In this document: positions 37,770 through 48,947 of the stretch, piece by piece
How positions within the stretch are numbered: the stretch's first letter is position 1
Layout of the letters: every line of letters begins with the position of its first letter
NCBI GenBank assembly: GCA_037576215.1
Contig: JBANDB010000019.1
Location: 1,123,501-1,187,500 of the forward strand
Reading direction: 5' to 3'
Length of the DNA stretch: 64,000 nt
Source of the DNA: Armillaria gallica
Taxonomy: Eukaryota > Basidiomycota > Agaricomycetes > Agaricales > Physalacriaceae
Position numbers and translations under genes: made by a program
The notes under the pieces: model-generated
What the model was told of the DNA's origin: nothing
Databases searched by the model: none
Seen by the model: only the letters and a program-made list of their open reading frames with translations

Positions 37770-38579
37770 CCACTTTCACTACCGCATTCCTCGCTGTTCC
37801 CTTCATGGCTACTCTGCGAATCTCCCCACTCGGTGCGACTTCCACAGCCACTTGTCTTGTCCCCGCCTACGGGTAAAGTGGCCTGGCACGACTGATGATT
37901 CTTCGATTTCAGTTCAAAGTGCTGGTCCTACACTGCCTTTGCTTTAATCGAATTCCGCTGGTCATTTTATCCCCTCTCTGAATGATCTACCTATGAAGCG
38001 TACTGCAGCTCCGTGATCAACAAAACGACACAGTGGTAAGACCTTCGCTGTTTGTTACGACTGATACTGAAATGTCGCATACAGGATGCGTTTTGTGAGA
38101 CGTGTACTATGGGCCAAAGACGTGACAGTGGACATGAGGATGCTGAAGAAGTACGCTGCAGCTGAAGTGAGTTCCATGCTCGAGTTATGCAGACAAAGCT
38201 GATGCTTGTTCTGTTAAGCCCTACGGTGCAACGATGTGACGAGTCATAACAATACTGACAAAGAGCAAGGAACAAGAATCTGCTCGTCGATGGAAAGTGT
38301 TTCCAAATTTGTTTTCCCTAGTCATTGTTACACAGGTGAGTCGCATGATAGATATTCATTCTGTATAATGTTATATGCATAATATTACATTATTGACCCT
38401 TGTCTAGAAGCGGAATGTCTACTCGAGCAACTTGGTTATTTTACGGAACAGGCATTGGACGCCCCAGCGTGCACTGAGATCGCAAATTAACGACCAAACC
38501 TGTGAGGGGTGAAAGCGATATGACGTCTGTGGTTTGGGGTGAGAAGAACGTTTGAAGACCGAAGGAAATGCGCACTTAC

Positions 38580-38807
38580 GTGACCGGAAGAACCACGCAT
38601 CTTTAATTCGATACGTTGCTCTAAGATTAAATCAAGATCTCGTAGGTCTGACAGAGACTCTTCGTCCTTGGTTTTGTTTGCTCTATCCTTTACCACCTGG
38701 AAAAGATGTACAGAGTCGATGTAGGTGACGGATGGTATCCCATATCACTCAGCAATGGCTTTCTCAATCTTTTGCAGATGGTCGAGCTCATCCTTTATAG
38801 GATCGCT
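38580..38807 (-). pseudogene. Decayed copy of the metacaspase N-terminal module
   Basis: One exon of 228 nt between an acceptor (CTAATAG, before 38807) and a consensus donor (GTAAGT, after 38580). It reads DELDHLQKIEKAIAE, an in-frame TGA (38745-38747), then YGIPSVTYIDSVHLFQVVKD and SLSDLRDLDLILEQRIELKM. The layout matches the module of copies B-D: a charged helix, YGM.G.IDSVEVF, then a second helix with L.DL..L..LR. No caspase domain is visible downstream on this strand down to 37.4 kb. A 132-codon frame just upstream (39186-38791) may belong to the same old gene. Confidence 0.6.
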
Positions 38808-39186
38808 CTATTAGAAGATGAGAATAATAATGGGATATGAAGTACAGAATACGTACTGCTGATATTACAGGATTGGGGGCAAAACCCTTATTCAGAGGAA
38901 CCGTGCGAGGCGAGGCGCGTTCTATAGCGCCAGAGATCCGACTGTACGCGCCAGGGTACCACCTTGATTTAGTGAAAAATGCAGACCGAGAGGTCAGATT
39001 TCTGAGGAACAGATAAGGGAGATAACTCTCCGTGACGAATAACACGACGTACTCGCAAGGTTTCTCGTCTGTTTTTTTATGGGAAAATTCAGCCGCAGTA
39101 CCGCCATTGGATGAGTCAAATGAGAATTGAGAGTAGGTTTGGAATAGGTACATCCTTTCGCACTGATAAGATGACGATTTGTTCAC

Positions 39187-41100
39187 GAAGTGTTCAAGTG
39201 AGCCTCAAGAGACGTGCAGATGAATGCCGAGCCCCGTCAAGACCTTTGATATCGGCGAGATCGCCACAATAAGCAGATCCGGCAGGTTCCGCAAAGGTTC
39301 CGTCGCGTGTATTGTACATGCTATCCAGTCATGAACCATAATTAGATTTACTTAGACAGAATTGAATAACATTGTAAATAATTTTGTTGGCAAAGCAGCT
39401 TTACAGACAACTGTGCCGAAGCACGGAGCACGGCAGGTGCGAGCGTGAAGTATAGTGACAAAATCAAACTAATAAACAAAGCCCAGTCAGTAGTTACCCA
39501 TCCCATGTGTTCATCCCAGTTGAAATAGTTAGCCTCGAATTCACCAGTAATATACGTAAAACAACATGAAATGAACATAAACAAGAAATGATACAAATAT
39601 AAATACACCATAGTAGGGGTGCTGCGGCTTGTACGCATCGACGGCAGGCCCAGAGCATAGCGTTGTATACAGCGACGAGCTCTATAGCACAAAATAGGTG
39701 CTGATATACCAGCCCCACCATTCGCATGCGCGTTAGGGTGAGTATGGGTTGTAGCCAGAACCAGCGATGGTGAGTCGCGTCTAGATAGATCTGCAGCAGA
39801 AGATCTGGATGTCAATATCAAAATCCCCGGAGTTGATGATAAGGCAGGGGTTCAATGATAGTCGCACGGTGTATGATAGAAGGCGTAGGGTGGGGTCGGG
39901 TTGTCAGACGACTATGAGTGGTGATAGCGACAGCGCAGACTAGACCTATTGCCGGGTATATATCCCCACATGATGACAATGAGAAGATGCACGGAGGTGG
40001 AGGATATTGGGGCTGCAAATAGGTTCGTCGCCGTGATGCGAGATAGCAAGATAGCAAGATAGCAAGGGAAACCAATGGAGGCACCATCTTCAGCAGCCCC
40101 CAAAATGAGGGCGCAATGAAGACCAGGGCAAAAGGGGCCAAATTATCACTGCGACCGTTGTACGTTGGGAACCAGATCCTCGTCGACATCGTGCTGGCAA
40201 TCTTCTGCAGCAACCTCCACTTTGTAACACAGCCCTGACCTACCCGCTGTCATACCCTTCATTCGTTGTCGAACTCTTCCCGCGTCTCCATTAGTCGCTG
40301 CAGCTGTCCTGTTCGTTGTTGTTGCTGTTGATATTATTATTGTTGTCGTCGTGGTTGCTATTCGCTCGACATGTCCGCCACGCTGGTAGATAGTAACCGA
40401 TGTTGGAACCTCCATCATGCTCTTGGCGATTCACGTGCGAGAAGTCAGTGTATGTGGGAGATTGGCTCCGACGTGTATGTGGAGAGAGCTGGGTGGGATA
40501 GATTCCTTTGGATGAGGATGGCATTTGTCTCGCAGCAATAACTGGTAGGTGTGGACAAGTAGCACGGAGGTTCTTCTGGGTGCTGGGTCGTGCATGGGCT
40601 TACACGTGGCGTGGGTGAAATAGTCGTTATCCATGGGTCTGGACGTGACAAATGCGTTAAAAGTATCCAAAACACAAAGTAAAAAACCGTGGTGATGGGC
40701 AATGCCCCGTTAGAGTGTGTACTGCTGACTCAGCATATGACATCAGCTTTTGATGCTTAGACCCTGCATTTGCCGGCAAGCCAGCTCCCGTCTATATTGC
40801 GTCTATATCATGGCTACATAAGCTGCTGTATCCAATCTTTCCTCATTTTTATTTTATTATGGCTCTATGCACTTGACAAAATATACTTTTACAGTTTTAA
40901 GCCGGCAACCAAGGGGGTACCAAAAATAATATAAATTACAGTGGGTTGAATAAAAAATTTCGCCCATGGCCGGTGACCCTCTAGGGCTTCGCACCGTCAC
41001 CGTATGGTACGGTTGTATGGGTGCCGTCGTACGGCTACCGTATCTGTACCGTCAGAGGGTTCCATCATTTTTGGATCATTCACGTGACACTTCCCAGTGC
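39187..41100. other. Interval without a supported gene; simple repeats
   Basis: Two adjacent minus-strand frames (40213-39818 and 39821-39348) include hydrophobic runs, but neither shows a domain. Simple repeats are present: tandem AGATAGCA units near 40042-40066 and a GTT/ATT-rich tract at about 40315-40350. A cluster of ACCGTA/TACGGT words lies at about 40990-41060. CpG is still frequent here. Confidence 0.4.
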
Positions 41101-42203
41101 CACAGGCCTCACACGGCCCCAAAATTTGTCTGAGGTCCTTTTCATAGTTATTTACTATATCCTAAATAACAATTTGGCCAGAAGAATGACTATCTTTGTA
41201 TTGCTTTTGAGCTCAAAAGTTCATGATGTAAGGATGATGACTCAGTGTGGCTGTGTACCCAAAATCTTCGAACTTTCCAGGGACTTGGAGTTAGAGCATG
41301 AAATTTTTTGTGAGGTCTATTGGATGCTCAAATATGTATCCTGACCCTCTTCGGAAACTTTCCCTACCTTGAGGCTCTCAGAATCGAGTACACCCTCCAG
41401 TTACTAAAGTGGTAACCGGGGTGACCCCATATACCAGGCTGACATACCGGCACCCCCTTGCTGGCAACATGAGAGAAGTAAACCACCATCTGAAGAAAAA
41501 GACGAATGGGGTGATGTGACTGAAATGTGATGGGTGGGGCACAGACGAGCTGTGACAGAGAAAGTGAACCAGCAGAGCAATGTCAGACACGGCATGAGTG
41601 GCAAGACTGATCAAGATCTGGGCTGAACCGATTGACACACCGACACCGTGCCCAGAGGTGAGAAGGCAAAAACACAAGAAATACAAAAGAAAGAACTGAT
41701 AGATAGAGGGTAAGGAGAGGCAAGAAAAGGGGGGAGGGGAAAGTGCGAGGATGGATGGAAGAAAGAAGGACATTCTGTAATAACAGATGAGCAAAAAGTA
41801 ACGCACCGTGGTACTGCGACTGAGCTTACGGTAAAGGCAATTGGGGGCATTGAGAGAAGAGAGATAATTGCCAGGACTGGTGGATTCCCTCTATATATAT
41901 GTCATGGCATGGGGACTGTGCATAGAACATATATAAGAGATTGATCTGTTGCTGTATCGGCACATCGGCATAGTTGGCTGTGGCACCCGTATTGCTGTGC
42001 TGCATTGCTGGTGCTGAGCCGAGTTATTCAGAAATGTGTTTGCCTCGACAGAAACATATTTTTTGACAGTACGGCCTCCTTCCATCTCATAATACCAGGT
42101 CGTGAAGTATTTCTGAGCTGAAAAAAAGACATTTATAATCACCCACAATACGTATTGCTTTTGCTTTATCACCCACAATACATTTTGCTTTGCTTTCGTC
42201 ACT

Positions 42204-42263
42204 GTTTCCCACGAGGTTTGTGTTTGAGCATTGCAATGCTCAAACACAAACCTCATGGGAAAC
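42204..42263. repeat. 60-bp palindrome without spacer
   Basis: The two 30-bp arms match at 29 of 30 positions and meet at TTGCAA with no loop. The single difference is C versus T in a CG/TG context. It could mark the junction of two inverted copies or form a hairpin. Confidence 0.85.
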
Positions 42264-42576
42264 TTTTGATGGGACTCATCGATACCCAGCCTGCTCATCC
42301 AATAATCCTGGCTTTGCTCTCTGCTTGCTTCTATCTCTGTTTTTATAAACATCATTTATATTGTAAGTGTGATTTTCACTTCCAGTCAGATTATGATTGA
42401 TCGATGCAATCCAGTTATCTCAGACATGTAAACTATCAATGTTAGCATTGTTCTGATCATTCTAGTGTCTAGCTGGAAAGATGCATCTGTGAATGAAAGA
42501 AATTTCACTCAGGAATCAGCTGGTCCCATTCCCGCATCCATGCACCCACCACAATAGCAAGAAATAGCAAGATAGT

Positions 42577-43174
42577 GGTTCCTTCCCATTCTCTCTTCAG
42601 AGTGCCACACTCGGAGCTTGCGTTTTATTTCCTGGTGCTTGTTTGGAGGTTTTCACAGTCTAGGAATCGACTGGTAATGTTCCCGTAGCCATATGAGCAC
42701 TGCAATATGGAGAATCACGATATCCAACCTCATCCCCCACCAAGATCAGGCCACTGCTAACTCATTATTCCATGGCTCGTCAAGCGACTCCATACACATG
42801 TAATACTGGTCATAATCCTGCGTTCTACACCACCGTTGTGGCGCTTTGTTGCCAGCAAGGCCCGCTGCATGGGTTCCTTCCCTACTCCCCATCTCCCCCT
42901 CATAGTGCCACACTCAGAGCTCGCTTTTTATTATCTAGTGCTTGTTTGGGGGTTTTCACAGTCTAGGAATCGACGGGTAATGTTCCTGTGGTCATACAAG
43001 CACTGTAATATGGAGAATCGCGATATCCACTCTCATCCCTCACCAAGATCAGGTCACTGCTAACTCATTATTTCATGGCTCATCAAGTGACTCCATACAC
43101 ATGTAATACTGGTCCTAATCCTATGTTCTACACTGCCATTGTGGTGCTTTGCTGCCAGCAAGGTCTGCTGCATT
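42577..43174 (+). repeat. Tandem direct duplication, two units of about 300 bp
   Basis: Unit 1 (42577-42871) and unit 2 (42872-43174) share the order GGTTCCTTCC, AGTGCCACACTC, TTTTCACAGTCTAGGAATCG, ATGGAGAATC, then ACTCCATACACATGTAATAC. A third start (GGTTCCTTA at 43175) breaks off. Many differences are CG in unit 1 against TG or CA in unit 2. Confidence 0.85.
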
Positions 43175-43357
43175 GGTTCCTTATATAAGATATAATGTGA
43201 GTGCTATCCTTTATCACCAACCTTAGATTTCTAACTTGTTTTGGGACTTAGTATACATTCACTTTGTGAGACTAGCCAGGTGATTGTTATGATAGACCTC
43301 TCAAATCTGAACACGAAGCTGTGTTGGCTTTCCTTCCTTACCTCACAACATTCAACC

Positions 43358-45779
43358 ATGGGCATCCAAGGCTTCTGGAAGGTATGTCACCATTACATTA
43401 ACTTTGTGTGCGATAATGATTGTCATTCTACAGTTAATTGACAGCACAAAGGTTTCCGTGCCTCTATTGGAACTAGCTGTGGAAAAGGGGTTCAATGAGA
43501 ATAGTGCAAACAAGTGAGCCTACAGGCTAGGAATTGATGCCAGGTAAGTAATATTTTTCCTCGACATGCAGCTATACTTAACATCTACAGTATCTTGATC
43601 CGTTCTGCTCATGGAATCAAGAACAGCTCTCATGAAAATGCTGGCCTCCTTTCAATGCTCAGAACATGTGGGCATCTCTTTGCTATGCCCATCATACCTG
43701 TTTTTGTCTTTGATGGTGATCGTCGACCCCATGGCAAGTGTGGTCAGAATATCCACAAGAACACTACAACTCGCGAGATTGAGTTCCGGCATCTCCTCGA
43801 CACATTCAGCTTTGAATGGAGACAGGTGCACCCATCAGAATCCTTTTGTTCTTTGCTTTAATTTGCTTTGATTTGATTTAGGCTCCTGGTGAAGCAGAAG
43901 CAGAACTCGCATCCATGTCAAAAGCCAGAATTATTGATGCAGTCTTATCTGAAGACAGTGATGCCTTGATCTTTGGCGCTAAGCATGTTCTTCGAATGTA
44001 TACCTTCATCTCTCTATTGCATGGTGTATTAATAGTGCAATCAACATAGTGAACGTAAGGATCAGTCAGTATTCAATGTAACTGTCTATGACTCACTATC
44101 ATGTGGACTCACCACCAATGACATGATGTTCATTGCTCTTCTTGCAAAGGGAGACTATGGGGTAAGGTTTCTCTGCATTACCTGTAAATTTGGCCAACTA
44201 ATAATTGTATTCATACAGCCTGGTTTGCCTGGTTGCAGTGCAAGAACCGCATTGGAACTTTCGTGAGCAGGGTTCAGTCATAGCCTCTTGCATGCCGTTG
44301 AGACTATGGACCTGTATCATCTAGGACCCTTTCTTAATGTCTGGCGCAATGAGCTCAAGAATGAACTATGTACAAACAACTCTGGCATGCTTTCCTCGCG
44401 CCGCCCTGGCCTAGCTAATGCAATCCCCAATGACTATCAGACTGCAGCTGATTTCCGTGTCTTAGGGCTATATAGGGAGCTGCTGATTTTGGTGCATGAC
44501 AGCTTATGCAAGCCTCATGCTCTCGTCCATTGGAATCTTATGAAGCCAGCCAAGCTGGCGCAATTTCTTGAAGGAAAATTTTCTTCGTGGGGCTCAGATT
44601 ATGGTATTTTGATGGATTTTTGCAAGCACGTATTTCCCGGTCTTGTTCTTCGTGAATTTATCCAGCAGGTGCTGGAATCCGAGGGCGGAGAAGATACTCT
44701 TACCATGTGCTGCTTGTTCAAGGATGTTATCTTGAATCCTGGCCCTCACCAAGCAGAAAGATACAAGGAAGAAATGTGAGTCAAGCTTGTTCTCTCATCT
44801 ACGCTAATTTAGGAAATCACAAGTGGTCTAAGCAGAAACCACAGCACACCGGAATCTGCTCTTAAGGTTGCCACATTGCACAATCCTGACAATCAAAACA
44901 TTGTTGCATGGATTCCAAGGATGATTCTGTTCAATCCTTTGTTTATTCATTATCAAAAGCACCTTAACCCAGCGAACGGTATAACAGCAGGTGTGTTCAA
45001 TGGTCAACTGCTCTCATGCTTGATCTGATAATGTGTGATAGGGCAACCATGGAGATTAAGGAAGTGCAAGCATGTGGCTAGTACCATGCCAGATGACCAG
45101 GACAGTATGGTCCAATTGAGTTCTTTAGCTTGTGCTAGTGTGTTCCTCATGTTTCTCTTTTGTTGACTTCTTCTGATGTCCTTTCATAGCTGAAAGCAAA
45201 TGTGCAAAGTTCTCAAAGGCCGCACAGAACATAGATCCTCCACATGGATACCATATTGTCTATGACATTGATGAGGATTGTGATGTGCTTGTTCATACCA
45301 ATGGGGACTAGTAGCCTATAGTTGTGCCTAGTATTTTGAGTGCGGCAAGCACTGCTATATATGACTCCTATTTAAAGACTTCAGCTTTGCCTCCTGTTCT
45401 TTCAGTCTCAGTCTTACTACCATCACATCCTTCATCACATCCTTACGCTCCTTCACTATTGTCCGATATGCTCTCGAGTACAGTATCTGATCTATCAAAA
45501 AGCGATGAGCTCTCTGGCTTATTCAAGGTGCTCACAACTAATGAATCGAGCATCGGAGAGGTCCTCAATGATATGGTAACTGTCCTAGAAGGAGACAGTC
45601 TAGAGCATGTGGGAGATGCAGATGAGAAGGAACTTATTATAGAAGAGAGCTCGGAGAACAGTGCAAATCATTCAGTTGATGATGCTGTCATTATTGATAA
45701 CATCCTGAATAACTCAAAGGGTGTGAAGGATGCGACAGACAAGTCTTACAGGACGTATGTGTATTATCTTTCTGGCTAG
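43358..45779 (+). pseudogene. XPG/FEN1-like structure-specific nuclease (PIN domain), with an in-frame stop
   Basis: The family cuts flap or branched DNA. The start is at MGIQGFWK (43358), followed by a 52-nt intron (43382-43433). Seen in order: the N-region YRLGIDAS (catalytic Asp), VFVFDGDRRPHGK (Asp), the I-region PGEAEAELASMS (catalytic Glu), SEDSDALIFGA (Asp) and the helix-two-turn-helix start LAKGDYGPGLPGC. A C-terminal part follows (RPGLANAIPNDYQTAADFRV, ALVHWNLMKPAKLAQFLEGK, IVAWIPRMIL), ending in an acidic Ser-rich tail. The metal-binding residues I could look for are all present. A TGA at 43515-43517 cuts the frame just before AYRLGIDAS, so this copy is probably dead. The layout resembles the GEN1/Yen1-like branch that is expanded in agaricomycetes. 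Confidence 0.72.
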
Positions 45780-45807
45780 ATGTTTCTTCTGATTCTCCTT
45801 GTTGAAG

Positions 45808-47160
45808 CATGATGAAAGCTCACAATAAGTTCTTACAAGAAAAAGGTCTTATCAAGCCTTTGGATAACATTTACAAGAGTAAACCAACCGAAAAGACCCC
45901 CTATTATGTCACGGCATACATTATGCACAAGTGAGCTTCAAACCATTATCATCTCGTATAGCTGTTGAGCTCAATGTAGATGTGACAATACATATGTTGA
46001 TGGAACATCCAAACCAAAGGATGTCCAGCGTGGTTCTTTTTCTCATGCAGAAAAGATCCGTGCCATGGCTCGTTATGGCTTCAAAAATATTTTGTGAACT
46101 GGTGAAGTGCCTTGGCACCAAATTGAAGGATCAAATGGACTGACTGGACAATGGGTCAGCAATCCTGCTATCTCTGAGATTGTCTTGACATATATGGTTA
46201 GTTTACATTGGAGAAAGGTGAGTTACTCACAACAGTACAATTTCAATTTCAAACACCAGCTTCGCTTTAAATTCAGGTCCAGCAACAAGAAACACCACAG
46301 AGTTTGAGAGCTATAAGACCAGTATGTCTACTACCGCAACTCAGACCAGTTCTTGCATTTAATATGCTTGCATAGGAGGACCTTCTTAAACTATGGCAGG
46401 AGAATACCAAGCCTTATAACTTTCAGCCCGGCATTCTTCCTGATGGGCCTGGTTCCTGGGGTGGCAGGATTACTTGTTGTGCTCTCCATGCAATTTACAC
46501 GATTGCATTTTGCTGCCTCCTCCATTTTGATGAGGTTCTCAAGATACAGGCTCATGATATCGCCTATCTGGATGCTACAACAATTTCAATTACATTACCA
46601 TTTCGCAAAACAAGTCAATATGGTTGTATGTGACTTCTCTTGCATATTTCCATCTGCTCAAAATGAGTAATGCTCTCAGAGATTGAGCCGTTTATTTTGA
46701 AAGAAATGCCCTCAACTATGGCTCATTTGTGTCCAGCCTGAGCATTGGCAGAGTGGCTTGCAGAGGCCTGCATCAAGACAGGTTATCTATTCCAGAAGGT
46801 GGGTGCTCATGATCATGTTATTGCAACAAATGAGCCAATGGTATGTCTTAGTATCCATTCCACAATTCAAATTTAGCACATGGACTTTGCAGACTTCTGA
46901 TGCATTCTTGGATTTGTTCCGACATAATCTATTAGATATTGGGCTAGATCCTTATGTTTACAGTACTCATTCATTTCGTCATGGCGGATGTCAGTGGCTT
47001 TCAGTGCATCTTCGGTGTGGTCTATGTCAAATATGTGAATGGGGTGGCTGGAGTGCTGAGTTCACTCATTTGACTATTGTCAAGTAACTTATCTTGTGGA
47101 ACGACACACCAATGTTGTGTCGAGATCAATTCTTTGACTTTTCCAGACCTCCGACAGTAA
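45808..47160 (+). pseudogene. Decayed tyrosine recombinase (Crypton-like / phage-integrase fold)
   Basis: The family breaks and rejoins DNA through a Tyr, aided by an R..HxxR set. Seen: an N-terminal core-binding-like part (GSFSHAEKIRAMARYGFKNI, GSNGLTGQWVSNPAISEIVL), then the catalytic part with AFCCLLHFDEVLKIQAHDI, LDATTISITLPFRKTSQYG, AEWLAEACIKTGYLFQK, YSTHSFRHGGCQWLSV (HxxR) and a Tyr in THLTIVKYLISWND. The tail has a Cys/His cluster (CHSCGRSCHC). TGA codons at 46095-46097 and 46739-46741 break the frame. His (46523-46525) stands where the first catalytic Arg would be expected. It follows the XPG-like gene on the same strand, so both may derive from one mobile unit (inference). Confidence 0.7.
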
Positions 47161-47503
47161 AGTGTCATTCTTGTGGACGATCATGCCACTGTGCATAGAG
47201 GATGCAATACTATATTTCATGTATATAATATAATGTATACGGTGTATGCTTTATGAATCATCTCCATCGCTCTCATCTGCATCAAAAACATCAATAATCC
47301 TGTTAAGCTTCCTGTACATCTTAGCAATAACCCATGGGTGGATCATCGGCTTGATGCAGCCTCCAGCTGTCTTGTAATGAAACATATGGTTCAAACTATC
47401 ACCATACTCACAGTGTGCCTTTTTCACCAAGCACTTGTTATCTGCTGCTCACTTCTCACGAAGATGTTTCCCAATCACCATAAACGACATTGGACTGCCT
47501 GTA

Positions 47504-48947
47504 TCATCCCTGAATTTGACCCAGAACTCTTTGGGACTCATTGACATGTAGATGGTCAGTACATACTTGATAAACTATCAGAGATAATGTATATGGAATG
47601 ACAGAGTCACATATGCACCATAAACTCCATTGGTTCTTGATATGAGACCACTGTGCTTTCACAGTCCCAGATCCTCCCCAGTAGACTGCCAGAAAAAGTT
47701 TGACCGGTATCGTAACACCATTGATATGCAGAGAATTGTGGCTAGGTGCCCAACGACATGAGTCATCATCCCACATCTTCGCAAAGTGATCAATATTTTT
47801 AGCAGACCGATACAGTGGCACAGCAGGTACATCGATGTCAGTAAAATGTAGCTCTCCTCGGCCACCACCCAGCTGAAGGACATGAACTGTTTGGGAGATG
47901 CTGGGAGGGTTGACCACATGAAGATGGATAGGAACACCAGGCAGGGCAGTAGAGTTGAATGGTGCTGTGGGATTGACAATGGTTTCTGGCTGGTCATCGA
48001 TATCCATGGTGAAGATGTCAGCAGCAGGAGAGAATGCAGGCTTGCCAGCAGTGCTACATGCAAAAGCAACAGCATTATCAGTAAAGGCAGCTGCTATATC
48101 AACTGGCAAGTCTATGCCTTGCACATACTCATGGAGCCCACGGGTGACACTCTACTGTATTTCATCATGGAGCATGTTGACAAGCTCAGGGCCCACAGTG
48201 TTGGGCTTTCCATTACTCTGAATAGACATTAGCAGATGCTTCAACGTGCCCACAAAGCGGCTCACCATTTCTCCTGAGAATGGTAGCGAATCACAGACTC
48301 CGGTAGGAGCAAATGGTGAGTGCTGAAATGTCTTGATGAAAGCTGTCTCACTACGATACCTAGCAACAGCCATTTGAGCCTATGGGTTTGCCATCAGTAC
48401 TGAGAGAGCAGCAGCATCCAAAAGCTTACCCATACAATAGGCGCCTCAATCTGTTCAATGCTGCGACAGTCCTTTGAGCAGGCAGGTAATGCCAACTCAT
48501 TGTTGGTCCTGTCACCACCAAATAGAGCATTGCGGTGTGTTGCTACCTTGGTCTTCTTCTTGTGCTCTGTATGTGGGCCGATGTGAGTTCGTCATGCTCC
48601 TGGTAAAAGGCTGGAACAACAAAGGGGTTAAAGATGTGTAGTTATTTAAATGAGAGGAGTGCTCACTGCTCTTTCCAGCCCTTCTGCCCCAATAAGCTGA
48701 AAGCGGTCAGCTTCTTGACCAGCTCATTCTTGTGAAGTCCGGAATAGGTGAGCTTGAAGTTCTTGCAGTGATGTTGAAGAACGCTAACACTGGCCACTTT
48801 TCTGGTGTACATTTTAGTTAAATTCATGAAACGGTCTGTTAAGGACGAGGAGGACTCACAAGTTGTGATACTCTGTGACATAGAGCCCATCTTTATCCAG
48901 CTGATAATCTCGAGTCGGGAATGGGAACTCTTGCAATTTGCATACAA
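47504..48947 (-). pseudogene. Hypothetical SAP-like multi-exon gene with in-frame stop
   Basis: Minus-strand exons run from about 48947 to 47504. The first contains LTYSGLHKNELVKKLTAFSL, resembling a SAP DNA-binding motif. A middle exon (48373-48152) reads FQHSPFAPTGVCDSLPFSGE and continues into a long exon with PVDIAAAFTDNAVAFACS, VHVLQLGGGRGELHFTDIDV and LFLAVYWGGSGTVKAQWSHI. A TAG at 48152-48154 interrupts what would be one exon. I do not recognise the large domain. It is convergent with the tyrosine recombinase, about 350 bp away, and could be a transposon-borne accessory gene. Confidence 0.45.

Larger units (their letters stand above)
41101..43357. repeat. CpG-poor repeat region with palindrome and tandem duplication
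   Basis: CpG becomes rare from about 41.1 kb onward. No gene is supported. The region contains a 60-bp near-perfect palindrome (42204-42263) and a tandemly duplicated block of about 300 bp (42577-43174), listed separately. Confidence 0.5.

Noticed and set aside
40042..40066. Short tandem AGATAGCA-type units considered as a CRISPR-like or regulatory array
   Set aside because: Only a few perfect units with no spacers; an ordinary microsatellite.
39348..40213. Two adjacent minus-strand frames (157 and 131 codons) with hydrophobic runs
   Set aside because: The 157-codon frame begins at a TTG, neither frame shows a domain, and simple repeats lie inside them.
41378..41806. 142-codon hydrophobic minus-strand frame
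   Set aside because: Pyrimidine-rich strand bias produces the Ser/Phe/Leu-rich translation; no start or domain.
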